Origin: Trichuris trichiura
Taxonomy: Eukaryota; Nematoda; Enoplea; Trichinellida; Trichuridae
DNA: 64,000 bases
Assembly (NCBI GenBank): GCA_037903355.1
Contig: JBAJFE010000005.1
Location: forward strand, 2,232,001-2,296,000
Direction of reading: 5' to 3'
Position numbers and translations under genes: made by a program. Of the stretch, positions 41,487-53,180 are shown in pieces (the stretch's first letter is position 1; the number at the start of each line of letters is the position of its first letter). The notes under the pieces were generated by a model. It did no database searches. It saw only the letters and a program-made list of their open reading frames with translations, and was not told the DNA's origin.

Positions 41487-44400
41487 ATGAAGAACACAAT
41501 GATATCTAGCGAAGCGAAGGAGCGCAATGTTGTCGTACCCGGTTACTTGACGCAGCGAGAAATGGAAGCGCACGAGTGTTTGTGGTACAACGATCATGTC
41601 GAGTCTCCGGATAGGCTGAGGGCGACCGTACGTCACTGCGAAGAGTTAGGCCTTCTTTCCCGTATGAAACGACTGAAAATAGTCCCCTGTTCGGAAGAGG
41701 TGCTAACGCTGTTCCACTCAGCCAAGTATGTACGCAAGATAGCGCGTACGGAAAAAATGGAGAAGAATAAGTTGGAGAAACTGTGCGAAAAATATGACTC
41801 AGTATACCTATGCCGCAAGAGTTACGAATGCGCTCGTTTGGCCTGCGGAGCTGTAGTGGAAGCGGCCAAAGCTGTAGTTGAAGGAAAGTGCGCCGGTTGC
41901 ATCGCGTTGATTAGGCCTCCAGGTCACCACGCGATGAAAAGGGAAGCAAATGGATTTTGCCTATTTAACAACGTAGGCGTCGCTGCCAGTTACGCTTTGA
42001 AGAATCTCGGCGTAAAAAAGATATTAATCGTAGACTGGGACGTCCACTATGGCCAAGGGGTTCAGAAAGCCTTCTATAGGCGTTCGGACGTCCTCTGCAT
42101 TTCAATTCACAGGCACCAGCAGGGCACCTTTTGGCCATTCATGAGAGAAGCAGAATGGGACCGCACTGGCTGCTTCGATGGCGAAGGCTTTAATATCAAC
42201 ATTCCGTTGAACGATATTAACCTGGATGACAAAGATTACATAGCCATTTTCCGGCACATAATTGTGCCCATTGCGTTGGAATACCAGCCGGATCTGGTCT
42301 TTGTATCCGCCGGTTTCGACGCCGCTATCGGCTGCCCTGAAGGCAATATGAAGCTGTCCCCTCAAGTTTTTGGACATCTAACAAATATGCTGATGCCTAT
42401 AGCCGGCAACCGATTAGTCGTTGCATTAGAAGGTGGTTATTGCTTAGAATCCTTATCATGGTCGGTTAGCTGTGTAATACGTGCCCTCTTGCGAGATCCT
42501 CTATTTATTCTAAACGACGTCAACGTTGCTATCACTCCTTGCTTAGTTGAAATAATACATCTTACTGCCTTGGCGCTTGAAAAGCACTGGAAGTGCATGA
42601 GAGCCTTCCTGCATACAATTTCAACTTGCCTGGTGAAGACAGGCAGTGAACCGCATTACGCATTGGTTCCGGATTTTCTTGGAAGGAGTAACAGTACGGA
42701 AGAAGAGATTGCCACGATAGGTTCCCTGTCGAACGCCGCAGAGCTGAACTTGGTGGTTCGGGACTTGGAATTAACAACGTCGAAATGGCGCGAACAGCCG
42801 ATGCCGCGCGTCCATTTCCATATTATAAACGAAAGCTCAGACACGTCGCTGCCTGCTTCAACATTCTCTGATCTTTCAATAAGTCATCGGCTCAGAAGTT
42901 ACATATACTGCACGCTGGCTGAGTAAGCGTACAACGCGAAATACTACCATCATTGGCGTCCGATACATTCGATTTCTTTTTGCAGCCTAAATCAAAACGA
43001 TGAAGTCACTCAAACTCCTACCAAGCGCACAAGACTGCAGGTTCATCATTATTTCATTAGGATACGTTCGCTTATTTTTAATAGCTATAGGACCATTTAC
43101 TATTTAAGTAGTAGGTTTTAGAACCCGCCGTTGATAAGAAAGCTCAATTAGAACACAGGGCTTCTAATCCGCGCTATTCAAATAGTTGTTTAATGAATAC
43201 AAGCCCCGTTGCGAAGTGGGAGTTTATTGGAATAACAAAACCGTATCCTATTTTTAATTTGACAAATAGCGAACTCCTTATAATGCCTTTTTGTATGTAA
43301 ATTCGACAGTATGCGAAGCTTAACATGTGCACATTTCAGGTGTACACAAGCTTGATGTACACTACCGGCCAAATAGTGTATTCGATGATGCAAAGACAGA
43401 TGCTCAGCGGCGTAATAGCGGGAGACCTACCGTACGGTTACATTATGAATACTCTAAAAAATTTGGTTTCGTCCACCTTTGGCAAGCACAGTGTTAAAAG
43501 GTGGGGAACAGTAGGCTTCGCCGACGCGGCCGCATTGACTGAAAACGTTTTTTTTTGTTTTTAAAGGCCTTTGATAGTATCCAGCAGAGGAAATGAAATG
43601 TTTTTCAAGCAAACACATTCGGACGGTAGCACTTGCCTATGGTTGAATACGGCCTTTATTCCGTCGCATGAAGTTGGCAAGATGATCCTTCCATCTCCAA
43701 GCAACGAAAAGAAAGAGCCGTCTGATGATAATACATTTTGCGTTAGAGTCGAATTGCCGGCCAGCCGTCTAAGTGGAGTCGATCGTCTGTTCGTTTTCAA
43801 TCAGGTAAATGCGTCTCCTTTCATATCAGTTTAGAAAAATTATAATACCTTTTTTTTTCTAAAATTTGCATAGCTCCTTTTGCCAATCGCTTACGCTCAT
43901 TGCCCAGACCTCATCGTGATGGAACTTGATTTCCACGACTCTTTTTACTTGGGCATACAGCCGTCGCTGTATTCTTTTATGGTTTCCAACTTGATGGCAT
44001 TGGCTTCCGGCCGACTTTTGATCATTGCCACTGCGAAGGTAATTGTAATTACCATTGTTTGCGTGCATTTTTAAAATTTATCTCCCGTGTACGATTAAGG
44101 ATGCCGCTTGTAAAGTTGAAGAATATTTGTTGTCTGTTTTGACCCCTTTGGCGGGAAGCAATGGTCACGTTCAAGATAGTGTAGGCAATAATGGTTCCGT
44201 AAGCGCCGAATGCATCTGGATGACTGCAAGCGCCGTTTGTCAACTCCAACATTTGTATCCATTCCTGAAATCCATTTTTCTACCTTCGAGGGAAGATATC
44301 AATGTGGAAAACACGCCGAGCTCGTCCAAACCTTCGGGAAAACCTGCCGCTGATCATAGTTCATCCTCTGCTCCTCAGGTGCTTTCAAAACGCAAATCCG

Positions 44401-44516
44401 TATTGTCAAAAGATAAATCTCCCCAAATTACAACCTCTGTCAACGACGGTGATTCCAATCGCGTCGTCGATAAGACGGCAGACCATAAAAATTGTAAGAT
44501 ACGTAAGAGTCCATAA
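41487..44516 (+). CDS. class IIb histone deacetylase (HDAC6/HDAC10-like) with degenerate second domain
   Basis: Six exons: 41487-42922, 42986-43040, 43340-43500, 43567-43804, 43874-44038, 44100-44516 (stop TAA); 823 residues. Residues 28-340 are a complete deacetylase domain: R-P-P-G-H-H-A (His147, His148), zinc ligands Asp185 and His187 in D-W-D-V-H-Y-G and Asp278 in S-A-G-F-D-A-A, and catalytic Tyr318 in L-E-G-G-Y. Glu285 in C-P-E-G occupies the gatekeeper position that favours polyamine substrates in vertebrate HDAC10. Residues of about 498-690 resemble the C-terminal half of a second HDAC domain (L-L-L-P-I-A-Y-A-H-C-P-D-L, M-A-L-A-S-G-R-L-L-I-I) but have lost the GFD aspartate and the GGY tyrosine. 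The last ~110 residues are a Ser/Lys-rich tail without a ubiquitin-binding zinc finger. The first exon (1.44 kb) is unusually long for this region. Confidence 0.9.
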
Positions 44517-47125
44517 CGTCGCCGCAATCGATCACCGTAAATACAGTTTCTGTTTAAGTGAAGTTAGGTTCGCTTTAAATTTCATTAAAGTATCAATTTT
44601 TTGTATATTAATAAATTTGACAACTCCTCGCTAAAGAAGGTAAAATTACTTCGTATAAATATGCTAACAATTAAACTGTTAATACTTCAAAATTGAACTT
44701 GCTGTACGTGCCGATAAGCAATATGCACGATGTGCTCAAGTAAGAAGCTGCTTACTTGTTTTACATGTTGTGATCAAAGGCTTATTTTCGTTTAGGTTGC
44801 TGACACTGGCAGTGACGCGGAACATCCGCCGAACAGGGAATGATATTGCCTTTTTGCAGCCGTTTCCGGTGCGCATCTGTACTTCACCTTGGAGACATTT
44901 TTTTACAGTGAAATGAAAATAGCCATAACCATTCCAGTATTCATTCGCATGCAAATTAAAAAATTTGCATATCTATTCGCGAGCTTGCAGTTGTCGCGCT
45001 AGTCTTTTCTTGGACAATGCATTTTTTTGAATTAAACTCAATAAATTCGTAAACTACCGATTCGCATATTTACTTCCATCCACTCCTCTCAGCTGTTTAT
45101 ATGATGTAGCCGCGTTTTTAGGTTTTCCCGCCCTACGTTACATGTACAAATGTATTGCTGCCGATTTATGCCGCGCGTATTTGTTGGGATTGACTTTCAG
45201 GCTTCGACTTAGGTTTGGAACGTTTGGCAACGAACTGCTTTGTCGCTATTCCTTCCTTTGGCGTCGAAAGGCTGATTGCTAATTTGCCGCTAATGCGGAT
45301 TCCAGTCGTCTCCTTTTGATCATTTGTACTCTGCTTAGCGGACGTTTGCCAGTGTTTTTTTGTATTCCTGCTAATCGAATGGCAGGTTACAATTGAATTA
45401 CGACGTCGGCTGTCAATTCTGCCTTATCCTATGGCGCTGAGTTTCGAGTTGACAGCGTTGTCAGCAACGACAATAATGAGCAAAATAATGTCAGTGTGGA
45501 ATGTTCAAACGTTTCAGTTTGTTTTCCCGTTCCCGCGTTGGTCCACGAACGTAATCATCCCAATGTTTTTCAGAGTGGAGAAGTCGATCTCAACGGCCGT
45601 ATGCACTGCTTACGCAAAATAAACTGTTACGTGGATGATGGCATACCTTCTATCGAACTAGTAATATAGTAGCGTCTCACATTTAAATGGTTTCATGATC
45701 GAGGTAAGGTTTCAATTAATAAAGCATGTTAAGTCAACCTTTTAGCAGTTTCAATCAGTATATCTTAAGAATATATAGTTTAACTTCTTATTTATAAGTT
45801 TTCTTCTTAGTAACCGTCTCTTTACTGCAGGCAGTTTGTTAGGAATGTCTCTCGCGTAGTGTCAGAGAGATTTCGCGGTTATGCATCCGTGAAATTCGCC
45901 TATCCTTATGTAAAGTTGAGTCGCACGGCAAACTTGACTTGTAATAGCTCACAAAGTTACCTTCATGAACTTTTAATTGGCCATTAGTTCTTTTTCTTCT
46001 CTATATAAGGTTAATGGATAGTCCTTTCTTCAATAAGACAATGTCCAATGAAGTTCAAGTATTAGAACCTTTGCTAGTCAACTTTGAAAGTCTCGACAAT
46101 TTTCTCTACATTATTTTTTTCGACAACCCATTCATGGCAATGTAGACGATATCTTGAATGATACCGTTGCGCATACTCAGTCGGTGTGATTGCATAATTG
46201 GTGCTGCTTGCCCCCAGGGTCATAATGGGCCACTTTAAGTCGGAAAACAATGAGTGGAGAGCCGGATGTTCGTTACGTCAACGTGCCCAGCGCTCACGGT
46301 AGCGCTGGACAATAATTCCGTTTTGTAATGCTGCTTTGTATCCGTGGCGCGTCATCCGGCACCAGCTGACGGCATAGGACTAAGGGGCAATAAATTGTCG
46401 GAGCGTGCGCGCGCCGGCCCAATGAAGATGGCTACGACAAGGCGACGACCAGTAATAATGTTGCCGTAAGACGAAATCATTGAGATTCGTTCAGCCTTGA
46501 AATAACTGACCCGTTCGGGTGCCAATGGGCTTGCATAAGTCGCTTGGCGGCGCTTCGACCTGTCACAAGAAAGGCGGAGTGTCAAACCTCTTCTAACTAA
46601 TCTCTTTTGCCTGTACGGGTCACTCGCTCTACCAGTTCGCGCTCCAGTAGGGTGACGACCTTCTTTGTTCAGGTGTCAACTCAGGGCGGTGCTAACGTTG
46701 ATACCCATATCTGAGTGAGTGTTTTATCTTCAGCTGGTCGTGCACCTTCATTGCAGCGCGTTGTATCCTGTTCGACCTGCCGCTTAATCATGCTTCGTAT
46801 ATCCACGTACAATCAACTGCGGTACAATCCACCATGCCAACCGGATGCAATATTCCCTTTTAACGGTGCGTCTCCTGTTTTGATTTCTTTCTTCGCTAAG
46901 TCTTTGTAGAGAAATTTTTAAAATATCCTTCGCAGTATGATCGGCTATGCCAGCCGGGTTTTCTGAGCCGTAAAATCAATCACAAAAGGACTTGCGTCAT
47001 AATTAAGGCTATTTATGGCAGAGTCACGATGCGCTTGATCTTCCCGCTACAGTTGGGCCATTAATTGAATAACACCCGCTCCGCGGGAAGGTAGGGGACA
47101 TACGTTTATACATTTTGCGTTTTAG
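44517..47125. other. intergenic or upstream exons of the zinc-finger gene
   Basis: No recognised domain. A 90-codon open frame at 45397-45669 and a frame at about 46730-46860 look partly coding. A PR/SET domain expected upstream of a PRDM13-type zinc-finger exon was looked for and not found. Confidence 0.4.
45397..45669 (+). CDS. unidentified open frame, possible exon
   Basis: Ninety codons are open after a TGA at 45394 and end with TAG at 45667, where GTAATA at 45661 could also serve as a donor. The peptide has Asn-rich and Cys-containing parts and no low complexity. A possible acceptor (CTGAG) lies near 45440. No family recognised and no start codon in frame at the beginning, so it would be an internal or terminal exon if real. 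Confidence 0.25.
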   Translation: MTTSAVNSALSYGAEFRVDSVVSNDNNEQNNVSVECSNVSVCFPVPALVHERNHPNVFQSGEVDLNGRMHCLRKINCYVDDGIPSIELVI

Positions 47126-47718
47126 CTATGTTTTCTCCCACGTTTTTTTGGCCATGGCTTTCCGGTCCGATTTATCCTTGCAATGTGAAGCCTAAGCAAG
47201 TCCAAAGTACAAGAAGAAGTTCTACGACGAAGCTATTTCGTCCTTGGCAAGATAATGGTGAAGAGGTTGTTTCACCGTCGAAAGCGCAATCGTCGCTATG
47301 TCAACCAATAGAAATGAGCTGTAAAAATTTGATGCTGCTAAGTAGCTGTATCAAGAATGGAAATGACGATCTTTCGAAGAGCACTATTGAGATAATGGCT
47401 ACAAGTATGGGAAAGACGTCCGACGGGCATCGTTGCATCTATTGCGGCAAGTTGTATTCGCGCAAGTACGGTCTTAAAATCCATCTACGCACACATACCG
47501 GCTTCAAGCCGCTAAGATGCAAAATATGCCAAAGAGCATTTGGCGATCCTAGCAATCTTAATAAGCATGCCAGATTGCATACAATTGAAATGTGTGGTCA
47601 GTCTACGTTGAAATGTCAGTTTTGTGGTAAATGCTTGGTTCGCAAAAGGGACTTGGACCGTCACGTGGCGAGCAGGCATCAGGAATACAACAGTGAAGCA
47701 CCAGGTGGCGTCAAGTAG
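47126..47718 (+). CDS. C2H2 zinc-finger protein, PRDM13-like (last exon)
   Basis: An open frame of 196 residues from the ATG at 47128 to TAG. It is preceded by a TTTTAG acceptor at 47125, so it is probably a terminal exon with earlier exons upstream. Three C2H2 fingers occupy about residues 100-187: C-I-Y-C-G-K-L-Y-S-R-K-Y-G-L-K-I-H, then C-K-I-C-Q-R-A-F-G-D-P-S-N-L-N-K-H, then C-Q-F-C-G-K-C-L-V-R-K-R-D-L-D-R-H. The order and wording match the C-terminal fingers of PRDM13/PRDM8-group transcription factors, which act in the nucleus in neural fate choice. No PR/SET domain was recognised upstream. It could therefore be either the end of a longer PRDM gene or a shortened relative. Confidence 0.72.
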
Positions 47719-49684
47719 TCGTTTGCCGCTTGCTTACGCAGTCATTGGTATTGTCGTTTTCGTGCAATAAATGTTTCGTTGTTGGCGACGAGGTCAATTA
47801 GTGGAAGTGATCGGTCAGCCGGCATCAGCCATCGCGGCGCACGCGAGAGCGCCCTTAATCCGCCCGGTCAAGGAGCACTGCAACCGTATTTGGCTTATCA
47901 AATCGGCGACCCTATTGACAGCTTAAGGCGGCGGCAATGAGCAAAACTAAGCTCCAACCCGACACCTTATGGTGTGACCAAAAGCGGTCATGCCGACAAG
48001 ATTTTTGCAATGCGATTAGCCTCTCCTTTGTCACCTGCCGGCCGGATTCTTGGCCTTGCAATGTATATGGGCCACCGATTTCTTGCCTATCAAATGTACA
48101 ACAATCGGACAGATGCTGGCGACGGCAGTCTCTTAATGAAGCACCGGTTGTACCCGAGGCGTTGGTCTTTAAAACCTTCGAATAATGTGCCTTCATTGAG
48201 GCCAATTGAAAACAGGATTACTGTTTCCGGTCGAGATGATTGCTCGGTGACGGATAGCCTTAAAGATATGAATTCCCAACCGCGTCAAGCAGTGCATCTT
48301 AACTGTACAAGTTATGACTTCCATATATGCATAGCTGTAAGAAATGGCAGCGTTGGCCAGCTCACAGTTACCCAATTTTTCTGGCGGGGATTTTCGACCT
48401 TCGCAACGTGTGGAATTCTGCTGCATTACGGCAAACAGTATATGCCGTATTTATGCCTGTAGTCAAACGTTGCTACGTGCGGAGCAAAACATGTAGTCCT
48501 ATCAACAAATGAATAGAGATAATGAGCATTAACGATTTGCATAATTTAGTATATGCCGCAATACAGCGTAATATCAAGACTGCTTGTGGACGTGCTGCTT
48601 TCTTTGGATATAATGTGTGACTGCAGGACAAGCATACATTGACATGCAGCTGTTGACAAGATGCTCTGCAGAATATTCCTTTCGGCAATTGCCCGCTAAT
48701 GCAAGGTGGGATACACATGAGGACCGAATAGGTAGAATACTTGATCAGCATACGAATTTAACAGCCCATGTCTGAATGGTTAGCAAAAATGGGTCTTTGA
48801 TCTTTGTTTATTTTCATGCTTTATTAGGTTCCATATTTTTATTATTACTTTTTTAAAAAAATAGAGAATTGACTACAGCTAATGGTTTGAGCGTGTTTAA
48901 TCTCAATGCACAACTATGCTTCTTATCATGAGTAGTCACCCTGCGAATCGTTAAAGACTGTATTTTTGTAACGCCTTTTTTACCATCTTAACTTTGCCTA
49001 TGACGTAAGAGTAGTTTTCCTTATTAAATGTCTTTTCAAGCCCATTGTTTGTTACGCCTATGAGAACATTGGAACTTTAGGCTGAAACTTACGCTTCATA
49101 GATAATACGTTTTCAGTAGTCGAGGCTCTGTATAAGACATAATTTAGCATACTTCATTTCGCTGCAGGCATTGCTGTTTTATTTCAGTGTTAGCGTGAAT
49201 AAATTTAAATACAGAGGCTATCGATAGCAGCGCGTTCTCGGTTGTTTACGGTTTGCAGATCCGCGCGCATTAAGGTTGACTTGTTTTCTCAGTCGTTAAG
49301 TTCACTTGATACGGTCAGCCAATGTTGTGATACGGTGCTTCTCCTTATATCAGAGAAATCAGTGAAATTGTCTTTACTTGCGTAAACAACCTTAAGTAAC
49401 TGCTGAGATCAATGGCCGGTGGTTAATGTTATTGATGAGATGATAATTACGACTGAAACAGTTTGTATACGCAGATAACTTTGTTTTTTTTTATAACCAC
49501 CTCACATGGTGAAAAATTTGAATAATGTAACTTTGCTAGGCATTGCTTTGCTTAAATGCTATTGTGAAAGGGGAGAGCAGGTAGAGTATTCGCATAGTCT
49601 AATAGATAACTTATGCCTCAAATGAAGGTTTACTGAACTGTCGTAATGGAAGTTTCACAGACATTGTACCTTAGAAAGACGTGT
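47719..49684. other. intergenic region
   Basis: About 2 kb between the zinc-finger gene and the collagen 3' end. A plus-strand frame at 47974-48462 (162 codons) starts with ATG but overlaps frames on the other strand, has irregular composition and resembles no family. I do not call it a gene. Confidence 0.4.
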
Positions 49685-51436
49685 TTAACGGGTTTTCGTT
49701 GACTTTTTCATTCTGCCGTAACCGCTTATTCCAGTGCCGACAGGACCTCGCTCACCGAAAGTTCCGCCAGGTCCGAGTCTTTGGCCTACGCCAGGTACAC
49801 CTTCTCTGCCTCCACCGGCACCGTGGCCTGGTCCAACACCAGCACCTGGGCCGAAGCCACCTTCAGGTAGAGCTGGTCCACCTCCAGCCCCGGGGCTGAT
49901 GCCGCCACCTCTTGCTGGGCATGGACAATAGTTGGCATCTGTTCCTGGAATTCCAGCTTCACCTTCTGAACCTATGGGACCCGGTAGGCCTCTTTCTCCG
50001 GGTAGTCCCGGTAGTCCTGCTGGTCCGGCATCACCGAGAGGTCCCACTGAGGCGTCCTTGCCGGGGCTTCCTGTTTCTCCCGTAGGACCCTCAGGCCCAG
50101 CGCTACCTTTTTCTCCTTTGGCGCCTTTTGTAAATTCCTTGTCAAAACCTGGTTTGCCTTTTGGTCCTCGCGGTCCGAGCGGTCCTGGCAAACCTGGCGG
50201 TCCCATTTCGCCGGGAGAACCTGGATTTCCATGTCGGCCAGAAACTCCCGGAGCTCCATCATTTCCAATTAATCCTTGAGGGCCAGGGGCACCAAGGCCT
50301 CCCGGTCCTCCAGGTGGGCTCGGACATCGCTGACAAGGCAGTTTGACATGCTCTACCTTTGCGTCGAGGCCATGTCCACCGTCTTTTCCAGGAGTGCCAT
50401 TTGCTGCATCTTCGCCTGGTGTCCCAGGCAGTCCGCGTGGTCCAGGTGGACCAGCAGGGCAACGGCTTGCTCTCTCGGTGTCACATTTGCAAATTGGGCC
50501 ACCCCTGCCTCGTGCTCCTGGAAATATTGCGCCGGGGCCTTCGAGTAAACCTTCCAGACCGCCAGGCCCTCCGCGTCCTGGTTCGCCAAAGGGACCACCT
50601 GGAACTCCCGGTAAGCCGCCAGGGCCAAGTCCAGGGACACCACCGGGTACACCAGGAATACCAGCCCCAGGCAGTCCAGCTATTCCGGGTACTCCAGGTA
50701 CTCCTCCTATGCCTCCAGGACGTCCTCCTACAGCCCCAGGTCCTCCGGGAACGAACCCAAATCCTCCAGGACCTACACCGCCAGGAACGCCAAAACCGCC
50801 AACAGTTGTGCCGTAGCCGCCAGTAGGCGTTCCAGCTTCAAAACCGCCAGGGAAGGTTCCTATGGGACCTCCTGTATAACCAGCACCGGGTCCAACCCCA
50901 GGGAAACCGCCGGCAGTACCAGGAACACCGGGAACTCCAGCACCACCACTTGGACCGTAACCGCCTGCTGCACCTGGTGCTGTAGTAAACCCACCAGCAG
51001 CGCCTCCGGGACCTCCTGCACCCAAGCCAGCGCCGGTGTAACCTACACCAGGACCTGTTGAGACATAGCCAACGCTTACTCCGCCAGCTGCACCTGGACC
51101 TGCGATGGGACGAGCGGTTGTTAGGTAGCCTGGACCGCCTCCAACTTCTCCCGGAGCTCCAGTGATCACTCCAACGGCAAACGTGGAAGGTCGACTTCCT
51201 GGCATTGCGCCGTATGTACTTCTCTTGCTTCTCGGTAAGTCCATTTTCATCAGTTCCTCCCATATCAGATTAGAGGATGCGCGGAAGTCTTTCATTTCTT
51301 GATCGAATTCCGTCCATATATCTTGAACTTCGGCGCTAATCTGAGGCGCGACAATGATGCAAAACAGAATAGCCATCACGCCGAGCACAACGGCTGCCAC
51401 CGAAGCGTACTTGGTCGGCGCGTCTTGACAAACCAT
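49685..51436 (-). CDS. cuticle collagen with expanded glycine-rich region
   Basis: One uninterrupted frame of 583 residues from ATG at 51436 to the stop at 49685. Residues 1-35 contain a hydrophobic anchor (about 11-32) as in nematode cuticle collagens. A basic furin/BLI-4-like cleavage site R-S-K-R lies at 69-72. Residues 80-315 are glycine rich but mostly not Gly-X-Y, with G-G-x and G-V-P-G repeats. A first cysteine cluster (C-K-C and R-C-P, 316-326) leads into interrupted Gly-X-Y helices. A second (C-Q-R-C, 368-371) splits them, and a third (C-P-C, 504-506) ends the main helix at about 500. The tail is again glycine rich and ends in a Lys/Arg-rich segment. The mature chain would be secreted by hypodermis and cross-linked in the cuticle. 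Most cuticle collagens have about 300 residues, so this one is long, and it lacks introns. Confidence 0.93.
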   Translation of the reverse strand: MVCQDAPTKYASVAAVVLGVMAILFCIIVAPQISAEVQDIWTEFDQEMKDFRASSNLIWEELMKMDLPRSKRSTYGAMPGSRPSTFAVGVITGAPGEVGGGPGYLTTARPIAGPGAAGGVSVGYVSTGPGVGYTGAGLGAGGPGGAAGGFTTAPGAAGGYGPSGGAGVPGVPGTAGGFPGVGPGAGYTGGPIGTFPGGFEAGTPTGGYGTTVGGFGVPGGVGPGGFGFVPGGPGAVGGRPGGIGGVPGVPGIAGLPGAGIPGVPGGVPGLGPGGLPGVPGGPFGEPGRGGPGGLEGLLEGPGAIFPGARGRGGPICKCDTERASRCPAGPPGPRGLPGTPGEDAANGTPGKDGGHGLDAKVEHVKLPCQRCPSPPGGPGGLGAPGPQGLIGNDGAPGVSGRHGNPGSPGEMGPPGLPGPLGPRGPKGKPGFDKEFTKGAKGEKGSAGPEGPTGETGSPGKDASVGPLGDAGPAGLPGLPGERGLPGPIGSEGEAGIPGTDANYCPCPARGGGISPGAGGGPALPEGGFGPGAGVGPGHGAGGGREGVPGVGQRLGPGGTFGERGPVGTGISGYGRMKKSTKTR

Positions 51437-51483
51437 CGTTCTTCTTCGGACCGTCTACTATGGCTTCCCGCCACGCTGCTGCT

Positions 51484-51492
51484 GCATATATA
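51484..51492 (-). promoter_or_regulatory. TATA-like box of the collagen gene
   Basis: On the minus strand a TCTATATATG element lies about 50 bases upstream of the collagen ATG (51436). That places a likely transcription start about 20 bases before the start codon. Confidence 0.5.
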
Positions 51493-53180
51493 GACCCCAT
51501 ATCGCATAGCTGCATCTTAAACAGGGTCACTAGGTTGCCTGTACAATGGGTAACTGCCAATCGACCTTTCTCTACCCAATTGTCCACTTGGCAAGCCTGT
51601 TTCTTTCCAAAAAAAGTAAAGGCGGTGATATATGCGCAATGAGAAATGGAGGCGTCAGTTTTCCGACAAAACTAGAATTACTGGCGGTAAATACCTTGCG
51701 CGAAGTTGTAAAAGTAGCCGCTCGGTCATTGGGCGTTCCCTGTGTGACTTGCCGACAAAACCGTGCCTAACGGATGTCTGAACGCAAACTGTCGAAACAA
51801 AAGTGGAGCATAAACGATCAAGAAGAGTCTCCATACAAAATATCGGTAATAAAAAGAAGAAATGACCTATATCAAAAGCATGGAAAATTTTAGAGCTTGC
51901 ATTAATTTTTGTCAGCATGAATCAGTGGAACGATCACAGCAAGTAATTTCTATCCCGCTCATGTTCATTGGTTGTACCGCAATTCATCGAGCAACAAAGA
52001 GGGCAACTGATTTGCAACCTGCTTTCATCCTTCACTTGGTGACCCTATGTTCAGCGGAAAGACCGTTCATCGCTTAAACCGCAATCAATCATAGCGCATT
52101 TGATCCAGCATTCTCTTGTACTGACCTGAAAAGTTCTTTTTAGCCTTACATGGAAGACCTGCATTTCTTGTATGTTGATCAAACTTTTAATCTGCCACTT
52201 TTTTTGCATCTCATGCGAATTTATGCGAGACAAGGTCAATTCAAAATTGCCAAGCTACACGACCGACTTATTTGCCGCTCGGAATGTAGTTCGTTGCCTC
52301 ATTGAGAGGAGATCCAACTCTGCAACGGCCTATTGAAGCCACCGAAGTTAGAAACGCACATTGGCAATAATTTATTGCAAGAAGAGTGAATATGTCGGCT
52401 GGAGAAATTCGGTCCTACAATAGTGCTACCGGAAATTCACTGAAGCTTAAAATCACTTAGAAACTCACATGCGAAACTGCCGTAGTGTTGGTTAGCGCGG
52501 TTGGCCTTTTTCAACATAGAAGCCAGCGCGGGTGAAGCTTTGCTTTCAATCATTAAAATGAAATTGTTCTTCAACATATTTCTACAACAGTAGTGACGTC
52601 ACAGAAGCTTGTTGCCTCACAAATGGATTTTTTGAACGTTAGCCAGCGGCAGTGAATTAACGAAAATGCCGTTGATGGACACGAACAGGTAGGACTTCTC
52701 CAGCTTCATTCGCTGCTTTAACTAGCCGCATTTGGAACATTAATCTTCTTAACTGTATCGTGGTACTTGAAAATCAGTTATGCGAAGTAGGTCAGTTTGC
52801 AAGAATGAAGCCGCCTTTCAGTTTTTTGTATACAAAAGGACTTGCAAGATAAATACATAATGGTGATAATCAACCTAAGCAAAGAGTAGTGCGGTCGTTG
52901 TTTTTACTTTTACGTTCATTGATTATGCTAATTTATAGGTGCGTCAACAGTGTAGCTGTGTTTGCTCACAAGAGTTGTCAGTTAGAAGTGTTCCTTCATT
53001 TGAACACTTACAGCTTTTATTCTCCTCGAGATGAAGTGCGCATTTAGAAGCGGGTACGGAAATATGAACTGACTGCTTTTTTTAATTAGTAAAACTAATT
53101 GCTTTTGTTTACCGTAAGTTGTAAAAGATTGTCAAGTTTTGTCAGAATTCCCAACTAACGTATTTTTTTCTCTGAATTAG
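51493..53180. other. intergenic region
   Basis: Upstream of the collagen gene and of the unidentified gene ending at 54276. Missing 5' exons of the latter may lie here, for example a short ATG exon ending at a GTAGGA donor near 52688, but I could not connect it in phase. Confidence 0.4.

Noticed and set aside
47974..48462. Plus-strand ATG frame of 162 codons
   Set aside because: No domain or family resemblance, irregular composition, overlapping frames on the other strand; the sequence does not support calling a gene.
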